From Candidatus Thorarchaeota archaeon (GTDB lineage: Archaea; Asgardarchaeota; Thorarchaeia; Thorarchaeales; Thorarchaeaceae), in assembly GCA_016839345.1 (NCBI GenBank), contig JAEOUL010000127.1, forward strand, positions 1 to 42,183: a stretch of 42,183 bases of DNA, in the 5' to 3' direction. This document shows, one piece after another, positions 1-8,210 of the stretch (position 1 is its first letter; every line of letters starts with the position of its first letter). The translations under genes and the position numbers were made by a program. The notes under the pieces are model-generated. The model was given only the letters and a program-made list of their open reading frames with translations, made no database searches and was not told the DNA's origin.

Positions 1-1
1 A

Positions 2-1510
2 GACCTTCTGACCAATTGGGAAGAGTGTGTTCTAACAGAAACAGACCCACGAGATCCTGATAGTAATGATAACGGGATTTCAGATTACAATGACGACGAG
101 GACGGTGACACACTCACAAATGGTGAGGAATGTAGGATTTATGGCACTGACCCACGTGACCGAGATACAGACCGGGACAATCTGGACGATAACGAAGAGA
201 TTGAAGACTGGAGTACAGACCCCTTGAACAAGGACTCAGACTTTGATGGATTAGAAGATGGTCCAGAAGTGCATGACTATGGTACAATGCCAAACCTCAA
301 CGATACGGATTCAGACCTGTTGAGCGACTATGAGGAAGTATTCCTTACCTATACAAGCCCACTGACAAACATGTCACATCCTGGTGTCTTGGACAGTCTG
401 TGGGATACAGATAATGACGGACTCACAAACATTGACGAGCTGAGGGTGTACGGAACATTACCCAACGACGCTGATTTTGACAACGACGACTTGGAAGATG
501 GGGAAGAGGTCATGCTGGGCACAGAGCTCGACAATCCAGATACGGATCTGGATGGACTTACAGACGGTGCAGAGTATCATCTCTATGGCACATCGCCGTT
601 GTTGACTGACACTGACAGCGACCTGATTGGGGACTATGATGAGGTGATTGTCTACGGAACCAATGGAACATTAGTGGATTCAGATTTTGATCTGCTCACA
701 GACTATGAAGAGATTTTCACCTATGGATGCAACCCACTCATGGAAGATAGTGATCTAGATTCAATCAGTGACTATGATGAGGTCATCACGTATGACTCAG
801 ACCCACTTTCTCGAGATGGAGACATGGATGGTCTCAGTGATTTCTCCGAGATCTTTGAGTATAACACATTGCCCCGAAACAATGACACAGACTCTGATTT
901 GATTTCTGACGGTCAGGAAATCAATGTATACCAGACTTCGCCCTTGATGGCAGATACTGACCAAGATACAATCGATGATTACACTGAGATTTTCATATTA
1001 GGCACAAATCCAAACAGTCAAGATTCAGATTCAGATGGACTCCTTGATGCATTAGACTTCATGCCAACTGTGCACTGGATTTTCCCAGTGATAGGAGTTG
1101 GGGTTGTCCTATTCGTGGCTGCTGTTGGTGTGAAGCGATTCCGCGAAACCTACATGGTTGAGGAGTTTGTGACCGAGGCAGAGCCTGCGAGTCTTGGACT
1201 TGAGCCAGGAATGGATATTGTTGTGGAGTATAAGATACGCAACGGCAGAGTGATATTCGGAGTAGTTGTACGGAATGGTTCCAAGAATCCGATGCAGAAC
1301 GTACAGGTGATATTGGGTGTTCCAGACCTGACTGATACTATCAAGACTGAGAGCCTTGGAATTGTGGATCCTGACACTATCTCAGTGGCTGAAATCGAGT
1401 TCGAGCTGCAGCCAGGCGCTGAGGGTGAGCTGATTGGCATGGTCGAGTATGACAATGTCGAAGGCGAGCACATGATTGTTAACCTGAGGCCTGTCAGGAT
1501 TGTTGCATAA
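2..1510 (+). CDS. Thrombospondin type 3-like Ca2+-binding repeat surface protein, membrane-anchored (5' partial)
   Basis: The reading frame is open from base 2 and enters from the left edge, so the N-terminus is missing. The visible part is about a dozen acidic repeats of roughly 21-25 residues built on DxDxDGLxDxxE followed by YGTxP, the pattern of thrombospondin type 3 and related calcium-binding repeats found in archaeal surface proteins. A single membrane helix follows at about 1073-1135 (WIFPVIGVGVVLFVAAVGV), then KRFRE and a cytoplasm-side domain of about 120 residues ending in PVRIVA. The order suggests a calcium-stiffened extracellular stalk anchored by its C-terminus, with an unusually large inner domain for a simple anchor. 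The last 40 codons recur, diverged, at 3144-3266. Repeat type and topology are clear; the role (adhesion or S-layer partner) is inferred. Confidence 0.85.
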   Translation, partial: DLLTNWEECVLTETDPRDPDSNDNGISDYNDDEDGDTLTNGEECRIYGTDPRDRDTDRDNLDDNEEIEDWSTDPLNKDSDFDGLEDGPEVHDYGTMPNLNDTDSDLLSDYEEVFLTYTSPLTNMSHPGVLDSLWDTDNDGLTNIDELRVYGTLPNDADFDNDDLEDGEEVMLGTELDNPDTDLDGLTDGAEYHLYGTSPLLTDTDSDLIGDYDEVIVYGTNGTLVDSDFDLLTDYEEIFTYGCNPLMEDSDLDSISDYDEVITYDSDPLSRDGDMDGLSDFSEIFEYNTLPRNNDTDSDLISDGQEINVYQTSPLMADTDQDTIDDYTEIFILGTNPNSQDSDSDGLLDALDFMPTVHWIFPVIGVGVVLFVAAVGVKRFRETYMVEEFVTEAEPASLGLEPGMDIVVEYKIRNGRVIFGVVVRNGSKNPMQNVQVILGVPDLTDTIKTESLGIVDPDTISVAEIEFELQPGAEGELIGMVEYDNVEGEHMIVNLRPVRIVA

Positions 1511-1552
1511 GTTTAACTAACAGCAAAGGTAACCTGAGAGTAGAGGGTAGAA

Positions 1553-1633
1553 ATGGTTGACGATGACAGAGCAGATGAAATTGTCAAACTAATGGAAGAA
1601 AACCCTGATTGGGTTTATGAAGTTGAACCATAA
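1553..1633 (+). other. Short ORF in frame with the following gene, separated by one TAA
   Basis: An ATG at 1553 opens a 26-residue frame (MVDDDRADEIVKLMEENPDW and six more residues) that ends at TAA 1631-1633. The purine-rich GAGAGTAGAGGGTAG just upstream is a plausible ribosome binding site. The frame is the same as that of the 502-residue gene beginning at 1640, with only two sense codons between the stop and that gene's TTG. The peptide looks like a normal acidic, helical protein start. I infer that it is either the original N-terminus of the following gene cut off by a nonsense change, or a tiny upstream gene. Confidence 0.45.
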
Positions 1634-1639
1634 CTAAGA

Positions 1640-3148
1640 TTGAATGACAGAATAATAGATTCTATGTTTCGCGTGTATAAAGAAATTACTCCTAAATATC
1701 CAAGCGACGTGGAGGGTTTTCTTAGAGACCTATTGATGTATCCTGAGTGGAGAGAGAATGAAAGAACGTTAGAGCTCATGGCTTGGATGCTGGAACAAAT
1801 TGGATCTTGGGCAATGGTCATACTCGAGGATGACTATCCTGAGCTATTAGAGAATGATACAATCCTCCAAGCTATTGGCAGAATCGTGAGCAAACCGAAA
1901 TTTAGTGAGAATTTCTGCATGTATGAAATCTTGAAGTTCATTCAACGTCATGAAGTTCTCTTTAATTCGTCATATATTCGACAAGGGTTACTTTCGAATA
2001 CTAGTACAATTGGGAAGACTATAACCGACTTCGAAAATGTCTGTTTGGAAACATACTCGGATAGGAACACCTATGCATCATTTTGTGACTTGCTTAAAGA
2101 GATCAGAAAGATCGATTTCCTATACAATGATGAAAATATGCAAAGAGAATTGATCGCAACCGTACCAGTAATCGTAGAGTTTCTGATAAATCATCGAAAC
2201 TTTGAAACAGGAGGCGGATATGTTGGCGACTATGTGTTAGATAACATTCTCGGAATTCCAGCATATACATCTCATTATGATTTGCAAATCGCAATCTTTC
2301 ACTTCCTGACTGAAGACCGACAAGAATCACATTACAGTGCTCGTATGGGAATTGATTGGGTACAAAGGTTGCTTGAGGATGACATCCTCAAAGATTCTCC
2401 AATAGTTCGAGCTGGGTTTTATGAATCTAAAAGAAACGAAGTCGAGTTTTCTAACGAAGATATAGAATTCATACTTAATGGGATAAGAGATAGTAAGTTT
2501 CCATGGATTTCATTCCTGGAAATCCAAAAGATTCCAAAACTTTGGAACAATGACCAGATATCGAAGCTGCTCCATTCAAGAATAGCCGACATAGCAGAGT
2601 ACATACAAACTGTGAGATATGTAACATCAATCGTGCTTGATATCTACAAAGATCCGATTCTGATGCGTTCAACATCCGTTATTCAAGCATTGAAACAAAG
2701 GGTGGACGAACTGGATACTACATGGCCTCATGATGACAATCTTCTGAAAGAAGCCTGTCGGGGAATAGTTGGTGTCGAAGATAGGATGTGGATAAGAACC
2801 CTGAATTCTTGGCAATTGAGAGAATCAAAGATTCTCAAGAATATCCAAACCAATCCGGATTTGCAATCAGAAAAAGAATTTCAGAAGTCAGTCATTCAAT
2901 ACATCGTTTCAACCAGAAAACAGGTAGCTGGGTTCAAACGAGAGATAAAAGCTTTAGATGAATGGGCTGGTCCCGAAGCTATGATAGAGAAGTTTGCCGA
3001 GGAAATGGCTCCTATTTTCAAGGTTATTTCTGAGTTGAGAGAGTATCAAGGTCTGAAAGAGGACAAAGATATCCAAGAAGTATTAGGAGATTTGATTAAC
3101 GAAATACCAGATTATCTCTCATTCTTTAGAAGAAGTCTTAAAGGCTAA
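1640..3148 (+). CDS. Unknown alpha-helical protein, inserted cassette, 502 aa
   Basis: I do not recognise this protein. It begins with TTG at 1640 (no good ribosome site; next in-frame ATG at 1664) and is rich in Leu, Ile, Glu, Asp, Arg and Lys. Helix-like segments follow one another throughout, suggesting a helical-repeat solenoid. No signal peptide, membrane helix or catalytic motif is visible. The base composition is visibly richer in A+T than the neighbouring genes. Its stop TAA (3146-3148) is made by reading a leftover surface-protein tail (3144-3266) in the wrong frame, so the present C-terminus was set by the junction. An in-frame ORF upstream (1553-1633) may be its true start. Taken together this looks like an acquired gene, possibly damaged at both ends. 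The coding frame itself is convincing; the function is unknown. Confidence 0.6.
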   Translation: MNDRIIDSMFRVYKEITPKYPSDVEGFLRDLLMYPEWRENERTLELMAWMLEQIGSWAMVILEDDYPELLENDTILQAIGRIVSKPKFSENFCMYEILKFIQRHEVLFNSSYIRQGLLSNTSTIGKTITDFENVCLETYSDRNTYASFCDLLKEIRKIDFLYNDENMQRELIATVPVIVEFLINHRNFETGGGYVGDYVLDNILGIPAYTSHYDLQIAIFHFLTEDRQESHYSARMGIDWVQRLLEDDILKDSPIVRAGFYESKRNEVEFSNEDIEFILNGIRDSKFPWISFLEIQKIPKLWNNDQISKLLHSRIADIAEYIQTVRYVTSIVLDIYKDPILMRSTSVIQALKQRVDELDTTWPHDDNLLKEACRGIVGVEDRMWIRTLNSWQLRESKILKNIQTNPDLQSEKEFQKSVIQYIVSTRKQVAGFKREIKALDEWAGPEAMIEKFAEEMAPIFKVISELREYQGLKEDKDIQEVLGDLINEIPDYLSFFRRSLKG

Positions 3149-3266
3149 GATCGAGTTCGAGCTGCAGCCCGGAGCTGAGGGTGAGCTTGTCGGTATGGTC
3201 GAGTACGACAATGTTGAGGGTGAGCACATGATTGTGAACCTGAAGCCGGTCAGGATTGTGGCATAG
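3144..3266 (+). pseudogene. Orphan 3' end of a second TSP3-type surface-protein gene
   Basis: Read from GCT 3144, this stretch encodes 40 residues and a TAG, and 37 of the 40 match the C-terminus of the surface protein at 1388-1510. The two stretches have equal length (123 bases) and no gaps. By my count 17 bases differ; 11 codon differences are silent and three change the residue (E/K, I/V, R/K). That pattern shows an old paralogue that was under protein-level selection, not a recent duplication. The rest of this paralogue is gone, replaced by the unknown gene that ends on top of its first codon. It has no start codon and is presumably not translated. Confidence 0.85.
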
Positions 3267-3342
3267 GCGAATGATGAATAAAGGGTTTATCACCATCATA
3301 ATTATTAGTCATTAATGGTGGAATCCAAAGGCACTGAGAAAG

Positions 3343-4344
3343 ATGACAGAGGATTATGAAAGACTAGTAAGAAGAAACGGTCGAAAAGTGAAATGGAGTG
3401 AATTTGTAGGCTCTACTACTTTCATCGAGTCCAAAAATCTTGCAAGACAAGTGGGTTGTGAGAGATTATATCTGAAATTTGAGGGAGGAAATCCGACTGG
3501 TACGCAGAAAGATCGCATTGCACTCGCAATAATGGACTCTGCAAAACAACAACATGCTACAGCAGTAACAGCTGCGACATGCGGCAATTTTGGTGCTGCA
3601 CTTGCATGGGCTGCTAGGGTCTTCGATATCCCTGCGCACATATTCATTCCTGAGGGATATCACGTTCCCAAGGACCGGATGAGGCGCATCAAAGAAACCG
3701 GAGCTGAACTGCATTTTGCTCCAGGCCAATATGAAGACCTCGTCGAGTTGTCAAGTAAAACAGCAGAAGAAGAGGGTTGGTTTGACGCAAATCCGGGAAC
3801 GGAAGGTGTAAAAGAAATCTCTATCGAGGCCTATGCAGACATTGCTCAGGAAATGTACAGAGACATCCGAAGACCACCAAACTATGTCTTCATACCTGTT
3901 GGTAATGGAACAACCCTAGCAGGGATTCATCATGGGTTCAAGCGATTGTTTGAAGCTGGAAAGATTCAGTTCCTGCCAAGACTCGTTGCCACGAGTACGA
4001 AACGCGGCAATCCTATTGTTAAGTCATTTAAAATGAATAGTAAAGAAATCCATGATTTAAGAAGAGATGAGATTAAAGAAACTAGGTTTAATGAACCTCT
4101 TACCAACTGGCATGCATATGATGGGCAAGAAGCCTTGGATGCCTTATACGATTCACGAGGATTTGCAGATTACGCTTCAGAAACAAAGATGATTGAGTTT
4201 TCAAAACTGCTACGTCAAGAAGAGGGTCTCTATGTTCTCCCAGCTGCTGCTAGTACGCTCGCAGTTATGCATGCTCTAGCAGATGATAAGGTCACAATGA
4301 AAGGAACCTTTGCAGCTGTGCTTACTGGTAGGGATTTCGAGTAG
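3343..4344 (+). CDS. Threonine synthase-like PLP-dependent enzyme (fold type II)
   Basis: This 333-residue protein has the signature of the threonine synthase / serine-threonine dehydratase / cysteine synthase family. GGNPTGTQKDRIA near residue 50 carries the lysine that should bind pyridoxal phosphate, TCGNFGAALA near 80 is the substrate/carboxylate loop, and VGNGTTLAG near 190 is the phosphate-binding loop. Family members do beta- or gamma-elimination or replacement on amino acids. The protein lacks the N-terminal extension of full threonine synthases and is short, so the substrate cannot be named. It starts with ATG at 3343; an upstream ATG at 3314 is in another frame. The gene stands alone and converges with the GNAT gene 8 bases away. 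The family is very likely, the exact reaction open. Confidence 0.8.
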   Translation: MTEDYERLVRRNGRKVKWSEFVGSTTFIESKNLARQVGCERLYLKFEGGNPTGTQKDRIALAIMDSAKQQHATAVTAATCGNFGAALAWAARVFDIPAHIFIPEGYHVPKDRMRRIKETGAELHFAPGQYEDLVELSSKTAEEEGWFDANPGTEGVKEISIEAYADIAQEMYRDIRRPPNYVFIPVGNGTTLAGIHHGFKRLFEAGKIQFLPRLVATSTKRGNPIVKSFKMNSKEIHDLRRDEIKETRFNEPLTNWHAYDGQEALDALYDSRGFADYASETKMIEFSKLLRQEEGLYVLPAAASTLAVMHALADDKVTMKGTFAAVLTGRDFE

Positions 4345-4352
4345 AGCTATTT

Positions 4353-4868
4353 TCAAAGAGTAAGACGCATTTTGATATTTCCATCATCTTCCACGCACAG
4401 CACAACAAATCCGAACTGTTCATAGAATCTCTGAAGCGGTATTCCAATCTCATTCATGGCCTCAGTATCAAGCTCAATTGCTTTGAATTCACTCACTTTA
4501 GCCCATTCTATAAGAGCTCTCAGGACAACCCCTCCAATTCCTTTTCCTCTTGTTCTGATGGCGAAAGTATCCAAGTAAAACACATCTCCATGCTCATGTT
4601 TTAATGGATAACCCAGAATCACTCCTTCAGGACTATCATTCGCTACCAGAAAGAGGAGTAGGACATTCTTCTCAGTCAAAATTGTCTGTAATTCCTTACT
4701 ATCATAGCGGAGAGACTCTCGGAATGATTGAATCTCAAGTTCCTTGAACCATTCTTCATAATGAGATGACCAAGAGTTTGTAATTTCAATACGTAGTCCA
4801 TCCCCAAAAACTTTGACTAGTTGACTTCTCATTCTGTCCCAAACATCTTGAGGAGTTGATGAAATCAT
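4353..4868 (-). CDS. GNAT-family N-acetyltransferase
   Basis: The protein (171 residues from ATG 4868) has a GNAT core: a beta strand VFYLDTFAI, then the acetyl-CoA pyrophosphate loop TRGKGIGGVVLRALIEWA, then ELDTEAMN and a C-terminal FYEQFGFVVL segment typical of motif B. GNAT enzymes transfer an acyl group from acyl-CoA to an amine; the acceptor is unknown. I prefer ATG 4868 because GTGGAG lies 9 bases upstream like a ribosome binding site; the frame can be extended to GTG 4883. It is the last gene of a minus-strand set after the ATP-grasp gene, which ends only a few bases earlier, so the two are probably co-transcribed and may act on the same compound. Confidence 0.8.
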   Translation of the reverse strand: MISSTPQDVWDRMRSQLVKVFGDGLRIEITNSWSSHYEEWFKELEIQSFRESLRYDSKELQTILTEKNVLLLFLVANDSPEGVILGYPLKHEHGDVFYLDTFAIRTRGKGIGGVVLRALIEWAKVSEFKAIELDTEAMNEIGIPLQRFYEQFGFVVLCVEDDGNIKMRLTL

Positions 4869-4891
4869 AGATTGGTGCTCCACTTAGAACC

Positions 4892-5887
4892 CTATTTCTT
4901 CAGACCATATCTTCGAGCTGCTGAGTCTATGAGCTTTTGGATCAATTGGTCATAGGTATAGCCCGACTTCATCGCCATATATGGAAAGAAGGATATGTCT
5001 TGATTATCTGGATCAAAATCCATTCCGGGTAACGGGTTTATTTCCAAGAAGTACAGGTTTTCATCATCATCCATCCGAAAATCGATTCGTGCGAAATCTG
5101 GAATCTCTAGTAGTCTACATATTTCAATAGAAACACGTTCTATTTTCTTTTTCAGGTCTTTGGGAATTTTTGCAGGGCATACATAGTGGTCTAATCCTTC
5201 GTAGATTGTCTTGGCTTTCTGGCCAAAAACACCAGCTACTTCCGCAGGAAACTTGGAGAAGTCTATCTCTAATATAGCTAGAACTTCAGGTTTGGAACCA
5301 AGACCGTCTAGGACACCTACACTGAACTCACGACCTTGAATAAACTGTTCAGCTAAGATTGGTTGGTTATACTCCTTCAGCATGGCACCTAGTTTCTTAA
5401 CAAGGTGCTTCTTCTCAATCACAACATTATCCTCATTGATTCCCACAGACGATCCTTCTTCATTTGGTTTCAGGATTATAGGATATTTGAACTCAAGATT
5501 ATTGACCTGTCTGACATTGGAGAGAATATGAAATTGAGGGGTCAATATATTATGGAATGCTAAGAATTTCTTCGTCCAACCTTTATTCAGGCAAACTGCC
5601 GTTGAAAGAACGTTGGCACCAACATAAGGAATTCCAAGCATCTCTAAAATCGCAGGAATATGAGATTCTCGACTCTCGCCCCGAATACCTTCAGCTCTAT
5701 TGAATACAATGTCTGGTTTGACTTTCTTTACTGATTCAAGAAAATTCTCGTCTGCTTCAATGAATATGTACTCATGACCTGAAGATTCTATTCCATGCTT
5801 AATCATCTCTATAGTATGAGGAGGATCGTATTCAACTTCGAACTCAGACTCATCCATTCTTGTGTTTAGTACTAATGCAACCTTCAT
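4892..5887 (-). CDS. D-alanine-D-alanine ligase-like ATP-grasp enzyme
   Basis: This 331-residue protein has the full order of a D-Ala-D-Ala ligase: an N-terminal domain with RGESRESHIPAILEMLGIPY, where true Ddl has the HGxxGEDGxxQG region; the ATP-grasp lid strand YPIILKPNEEGSSVGI; EQFIQGREFSVGVL; ARIDFRMD; and EINPLPGMDFDPD with the metal-binding Glu/Asn. ATP-grasp ligases of this type join two amino acids, or an acid and an amine, through an acyl phosphate. Archaea of this kind make no murein, so the substrate may be another peptide or amino-acid pair. It lies between a PP-loop enzyme and a GNAT on one strand. The 72 bases upstream contain an A+T-rich CATATATTA on the coding strand, possibly its own promoter. 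Family confident, substrate unknown. Confidence 0.85.
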   Translation of the reverse strand: MKVALVLNTRMDESEFEVEYDPPHTIEMIKHGIESSGHEYIFIEADENFLESVKKVKPDIVFNRAEGIRGESRESHIPAILEMLGIPYVGANVLSTAVCLNKGWTKKFLAFHNILTPQFHILSNVRQVNNLEFKYPIILKPNEEGSSVGINEDNVVIEKKHLVKKLGAMLKEYNQPILAEQFIQGREFSVGVLDGLGSKPEVLAILEIDFSKFPAEVAGVFGQKAKTIYEGLDHYVCPAKIPKDLKKKIERVSIEICRLLEIPDFARIDFRMDDDENLYFLEINPLPGMDFDPDNQDISFFPYMAMKSGYTYDQLIQKLIDSAARRYGLKK

Positions 5888-5959
5888 GAAATATCGCCCA
5901 AATTTGTATACACTTTCGTTTAAATCCTTAATATATGGACAAAATGGTAAACAAATGGG

Positions 5960-7318
5960 CTATAGCTCGAAAGAATCAATCTCCTCTTTTAAAATGGACA
6001 TTACTCTGTCCTTCAGGTCAGCAGGAATACTAATCGGCTCGTAGACAGTGATGAATTTCTTGAAGAGCTCGTCTTCTCGATTTTTGGCTTCATTATATAA
6101 ATCAGAGGCTTTGAAATCTTCAACCAATTCTCCTTTTGCATTCTTCCTTGCAGCAGAATAAAACGCAAACAATTGCTCATCCATCGCTGTTTCGGAGTGT
6201 AGATAGGTCAGACTTGAGGAGCCTCCAAATAATGTGAAATGATTTTTGTGTTCTCTGTCCAGCATGTTTTCCTTGAAACCTACTTGAGCAGGATCAACGC
6301 CTCCACCTTTACAAAGGAGGAACATCTTGGCACAGACTGCACACTGATGACACCATCTATAGTCACGGCCAGCTTCAGTTTCAGTAAAACAGCTCATCTG
6401 GTATTTAGCATAGTCTGGATAACGGTGGACAAGAATTCGCTGCACCATCATATCCATCAGAGGTTCGATTAAACTACCTGTACTCACAGAACGCCCTGAG
6501 AACATCTTTGTCATCTGGTCTATATGTACAGTCCAGTTGTGGGTCTGATCCCAACATGGATTCACAAGCCACCCATACTTGTCCATATATGTTGCAGACG
6601 TAGTCTGTTCATTACCGAACAGAATATATTTCCCTTGAAGTGCATACGCGAGTGGAATGCACTCAAGTGCATATTCAGTAGATTGAAGTCCCCAACCAAA
6701 TTCCGAAAAAGGCAATCCCAGGAATGGATAGTCCCTTAGTTTTCCAGTTTCATGATTAATTATATGTAATTCTTTGTTGAACTCCTTTTTGAACTGCTTC
6801 GCAAGAGCGGTCTTGTGTTTTTCTTCATATGTCATACTTGGTTCGATGAAATAGGCCATTTCTGGGTCTATCTCTAATTCATCAGCTAATGCATAAGTGA
6901 GCAGACTATCTTTTCCAAAACTCATACCGATAATTGCACGAAATCCAGACTCTACAGGTGTGTCAGATGGAACCTTGATTGTTGAATCCAAAAATCGATA
7001 TTGTGTGTTGAAAAATCTGCGAACATATTCGACAGTATCAGTACCATCAACATCAGTGCAGGAGGGTATGTCCCTAATAAAATTCTCAACAAAATAAGAT
7101 TCTAAGAGAGGACGACCTGAGTGGTAGAGAATCTCCTGCTTATCAAAAATAATTGGAAAATGCATGGTTGTTGCGAGAGCAAGGTTGTCAACTAAAGCAA
7201 GTCGTGTTTGTTCGGGAGTCTTCTTCCAGTAGTCATGTGGATATGTAACTGGAAATGAGGTTTTTCTAAACTCTACAGCAAATCCACGTTCGATTGATTC
7301 GGAATGTATCTCAAGCAT
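5960..7318 (-). CDS. PP-loop ATPase-like enzyme, MurL/QueC-like
   Basis: The protein is about 452 residues from ATG 7318 (a GTG at 7327 is in frame). Near residue 133 it has SFGKDSLLTYAL, a variant of the PP-loop motif SGGKDS that binds ATP in adenylating enzymes. Near residues 323-329 it has CHQCAVC (CxxCxxC), a metal-type cysteine cluster as in QueC-like enzymes. Length and overall layout remind me of MurL, the ATP-using epimerase that turns the terminal L-Glu of UDP-MurNAc-L-Ala-L-Glu into D-Glu, but I cannot confirm that by alignment. Downstream on the same strand is a D-Ala-D-Ala-ligase-like gene, which makes a role in an amino-acid or peptide conjugate attractive. PP-loop class fairly sure; MurL assignment tentative. 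Confidence 0.6.
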   Translation of the reverse strand: MLEIHSESIERGFAVEFRKTSFPVTYPHDYWKKTPEQTRLALVDNLALATTMHFPIIFDKQEILYHSGRPLLESYFVENFIRDIPSCTDVDGTDTVEYVRRFFNTQYRFLDSTIKVPSDTPVESGFRAIIGMSFGKDSLLTYALADELEIDPEMAYFIEPSMTYEEKHKTALAKQFKKEFNKELHIINHETGKLRDYPFLGLPFSEFGWGLQSTEYALECIPLAYALQGKYILFGNEQTTSATYMDKYGWLVNPCWDQTHNWTVHIDQMTKMFSGRSVSTGSLIEPLMDMMVQRILVHRYPDYAKYQMSCFTETEAGRDYRWCHQCAVCAKMFLLCKGGGVDPAQVGFKENMLDREHKNHFTLFGGSSSLTYLHSETAMDEQLFAFYSAARKNAKGELVEDFKASDLYNEAKNREDELFKKFITVYEPISIPADLKDRVMSILKEEIDSFEL

Positions 7319-7427
7319 GACAAACACAAACTCGATGTCAATCTATTCTGGATAACTGTTTTTGTTTTGCAAAGATTCAGTCGCATGAGAAAGGAACCTT
7401 AAGTAGCTGATTGGTAGTTAATATCAT

Positions 7428-8114
7428 ATGTCGCTAGAAATCTATACTGCGGTCTTTTGGATCTTTGCGATAGTTTCAACATACCTCCAGGATAAGGCTT
7501 CTGTGGGTGAGAAGAAAGTCGCATCCCTGACCACTCTAATGAAAATAATTCCGGCTTTGAGTGCTGTGATATTTGTCATAATCTTCCGACTACCCAGTAT
7601 GTTCACTATTTTACTGGCTGCCGCTCTTGTGTTCTGTATGCTGGGGGATGTTGGGATGGAAGTGGATCTTGTTCCAGGAATAGGTATGTTTCTGATAGCT
7701 CACACCCTCTACACAACCAATTTCCTTTGGCAGTCCTCTATAGTGGGTTTGACAATGATGCCAGCAATATTAGCTTCCATTTGCATTGTTATAGGAGTTG
7801 GCTATATTATCATATTAATCAGATATCTTCGTTCATCAGGTCCTGAAATTCCACCATTTATACTTCGAGCTGGAACACTGTATTTCATCATAATCTCCGC
7901 AACACTGAGCACATCCATTCTCCTCTGGCAGACATCAGGAGCCCTACTGGGATACATTCCGGTCCTTGGAGCTCTTTTCTTCATAATCTCGGACTCATTC
8001 ATCACGATTAACCAGTTCCACCACAAGGTATCGCGCCATGAGTTTTACATTATGCCAACATACTATCTTGCAATTTTCTTGCTCTCTCTCTGTGTGTTTG
8101 TATATGCGTTCTAG
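7428..8114 (+). CDS. YhhN/TMEM86-family membrane protein (lysoplasmalogenase-like)
   Basis: The 228-residue protein is almost wholly hydrophobic with about eight membrane helices. Two conserved family positions are visible: LVFCMLGDVGMEVD near residue 80 and GALFFIISDSFITINQF near 185, matching the GD and SD motifs of YhhN/TMEM86. In animals members of this family cleave lysoplasmalogen; in archaea, which have ether lipids, the substrate is unknown and might be a lipid head group or aldehyde. The start ATG 7428 has no ribosome site, but CCTTAAGTA lies about 30 bases upstream, consistent with a leaderless transcript. The gene is divergent from the PP-loop gene. The next gene follows after 96 bases, so the two may or may not share a transcript. 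Confidence 0.8.
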   Translation: MSLEIYTAVFWIFAIVSTYLQDKASVGEKKVASLTTLMKIIPALSAVIFVIIFRLPSMFTILLAAALVFCMLGDVGMEVDLVPGIGMFLIAHTLYTTNFLWQSSIVGLTMMPAILASICIVIGVGYIIILIRYLRSSGPEIPPFILRAGTLYFIIISATLSTSILLWQTSGALLGYIPVLGALFFIISDSFITINQFHHKVSRHEFYIMPTYYLAIFLLSLCVFVYAF

Positions 8115-8210
8115 AAACACATAATGTAGATATTGAATGAAAATGGAAAGAAATTGCTTGAAGTAGCTGCAAAGTTTGATAAGAATTTGCGCTGAACGTG
8201 CCCGAAGGGA

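Noticed and set aside
349..534. Serine-rich minus-strand ORF inside the TSP3 gene
   Set aside because: It is the reverse of Asp/Asn/Ser-coding repeats, has no ribosome site and no family resemblance; an antisense shadow.
4892..5887. Ddl-like gene taken as proof of murein synthesis
   Set aside because: ATP-grasp dipeptide ligases have many substrates and no other murein gene is in the window; only a resemblance is claimed.
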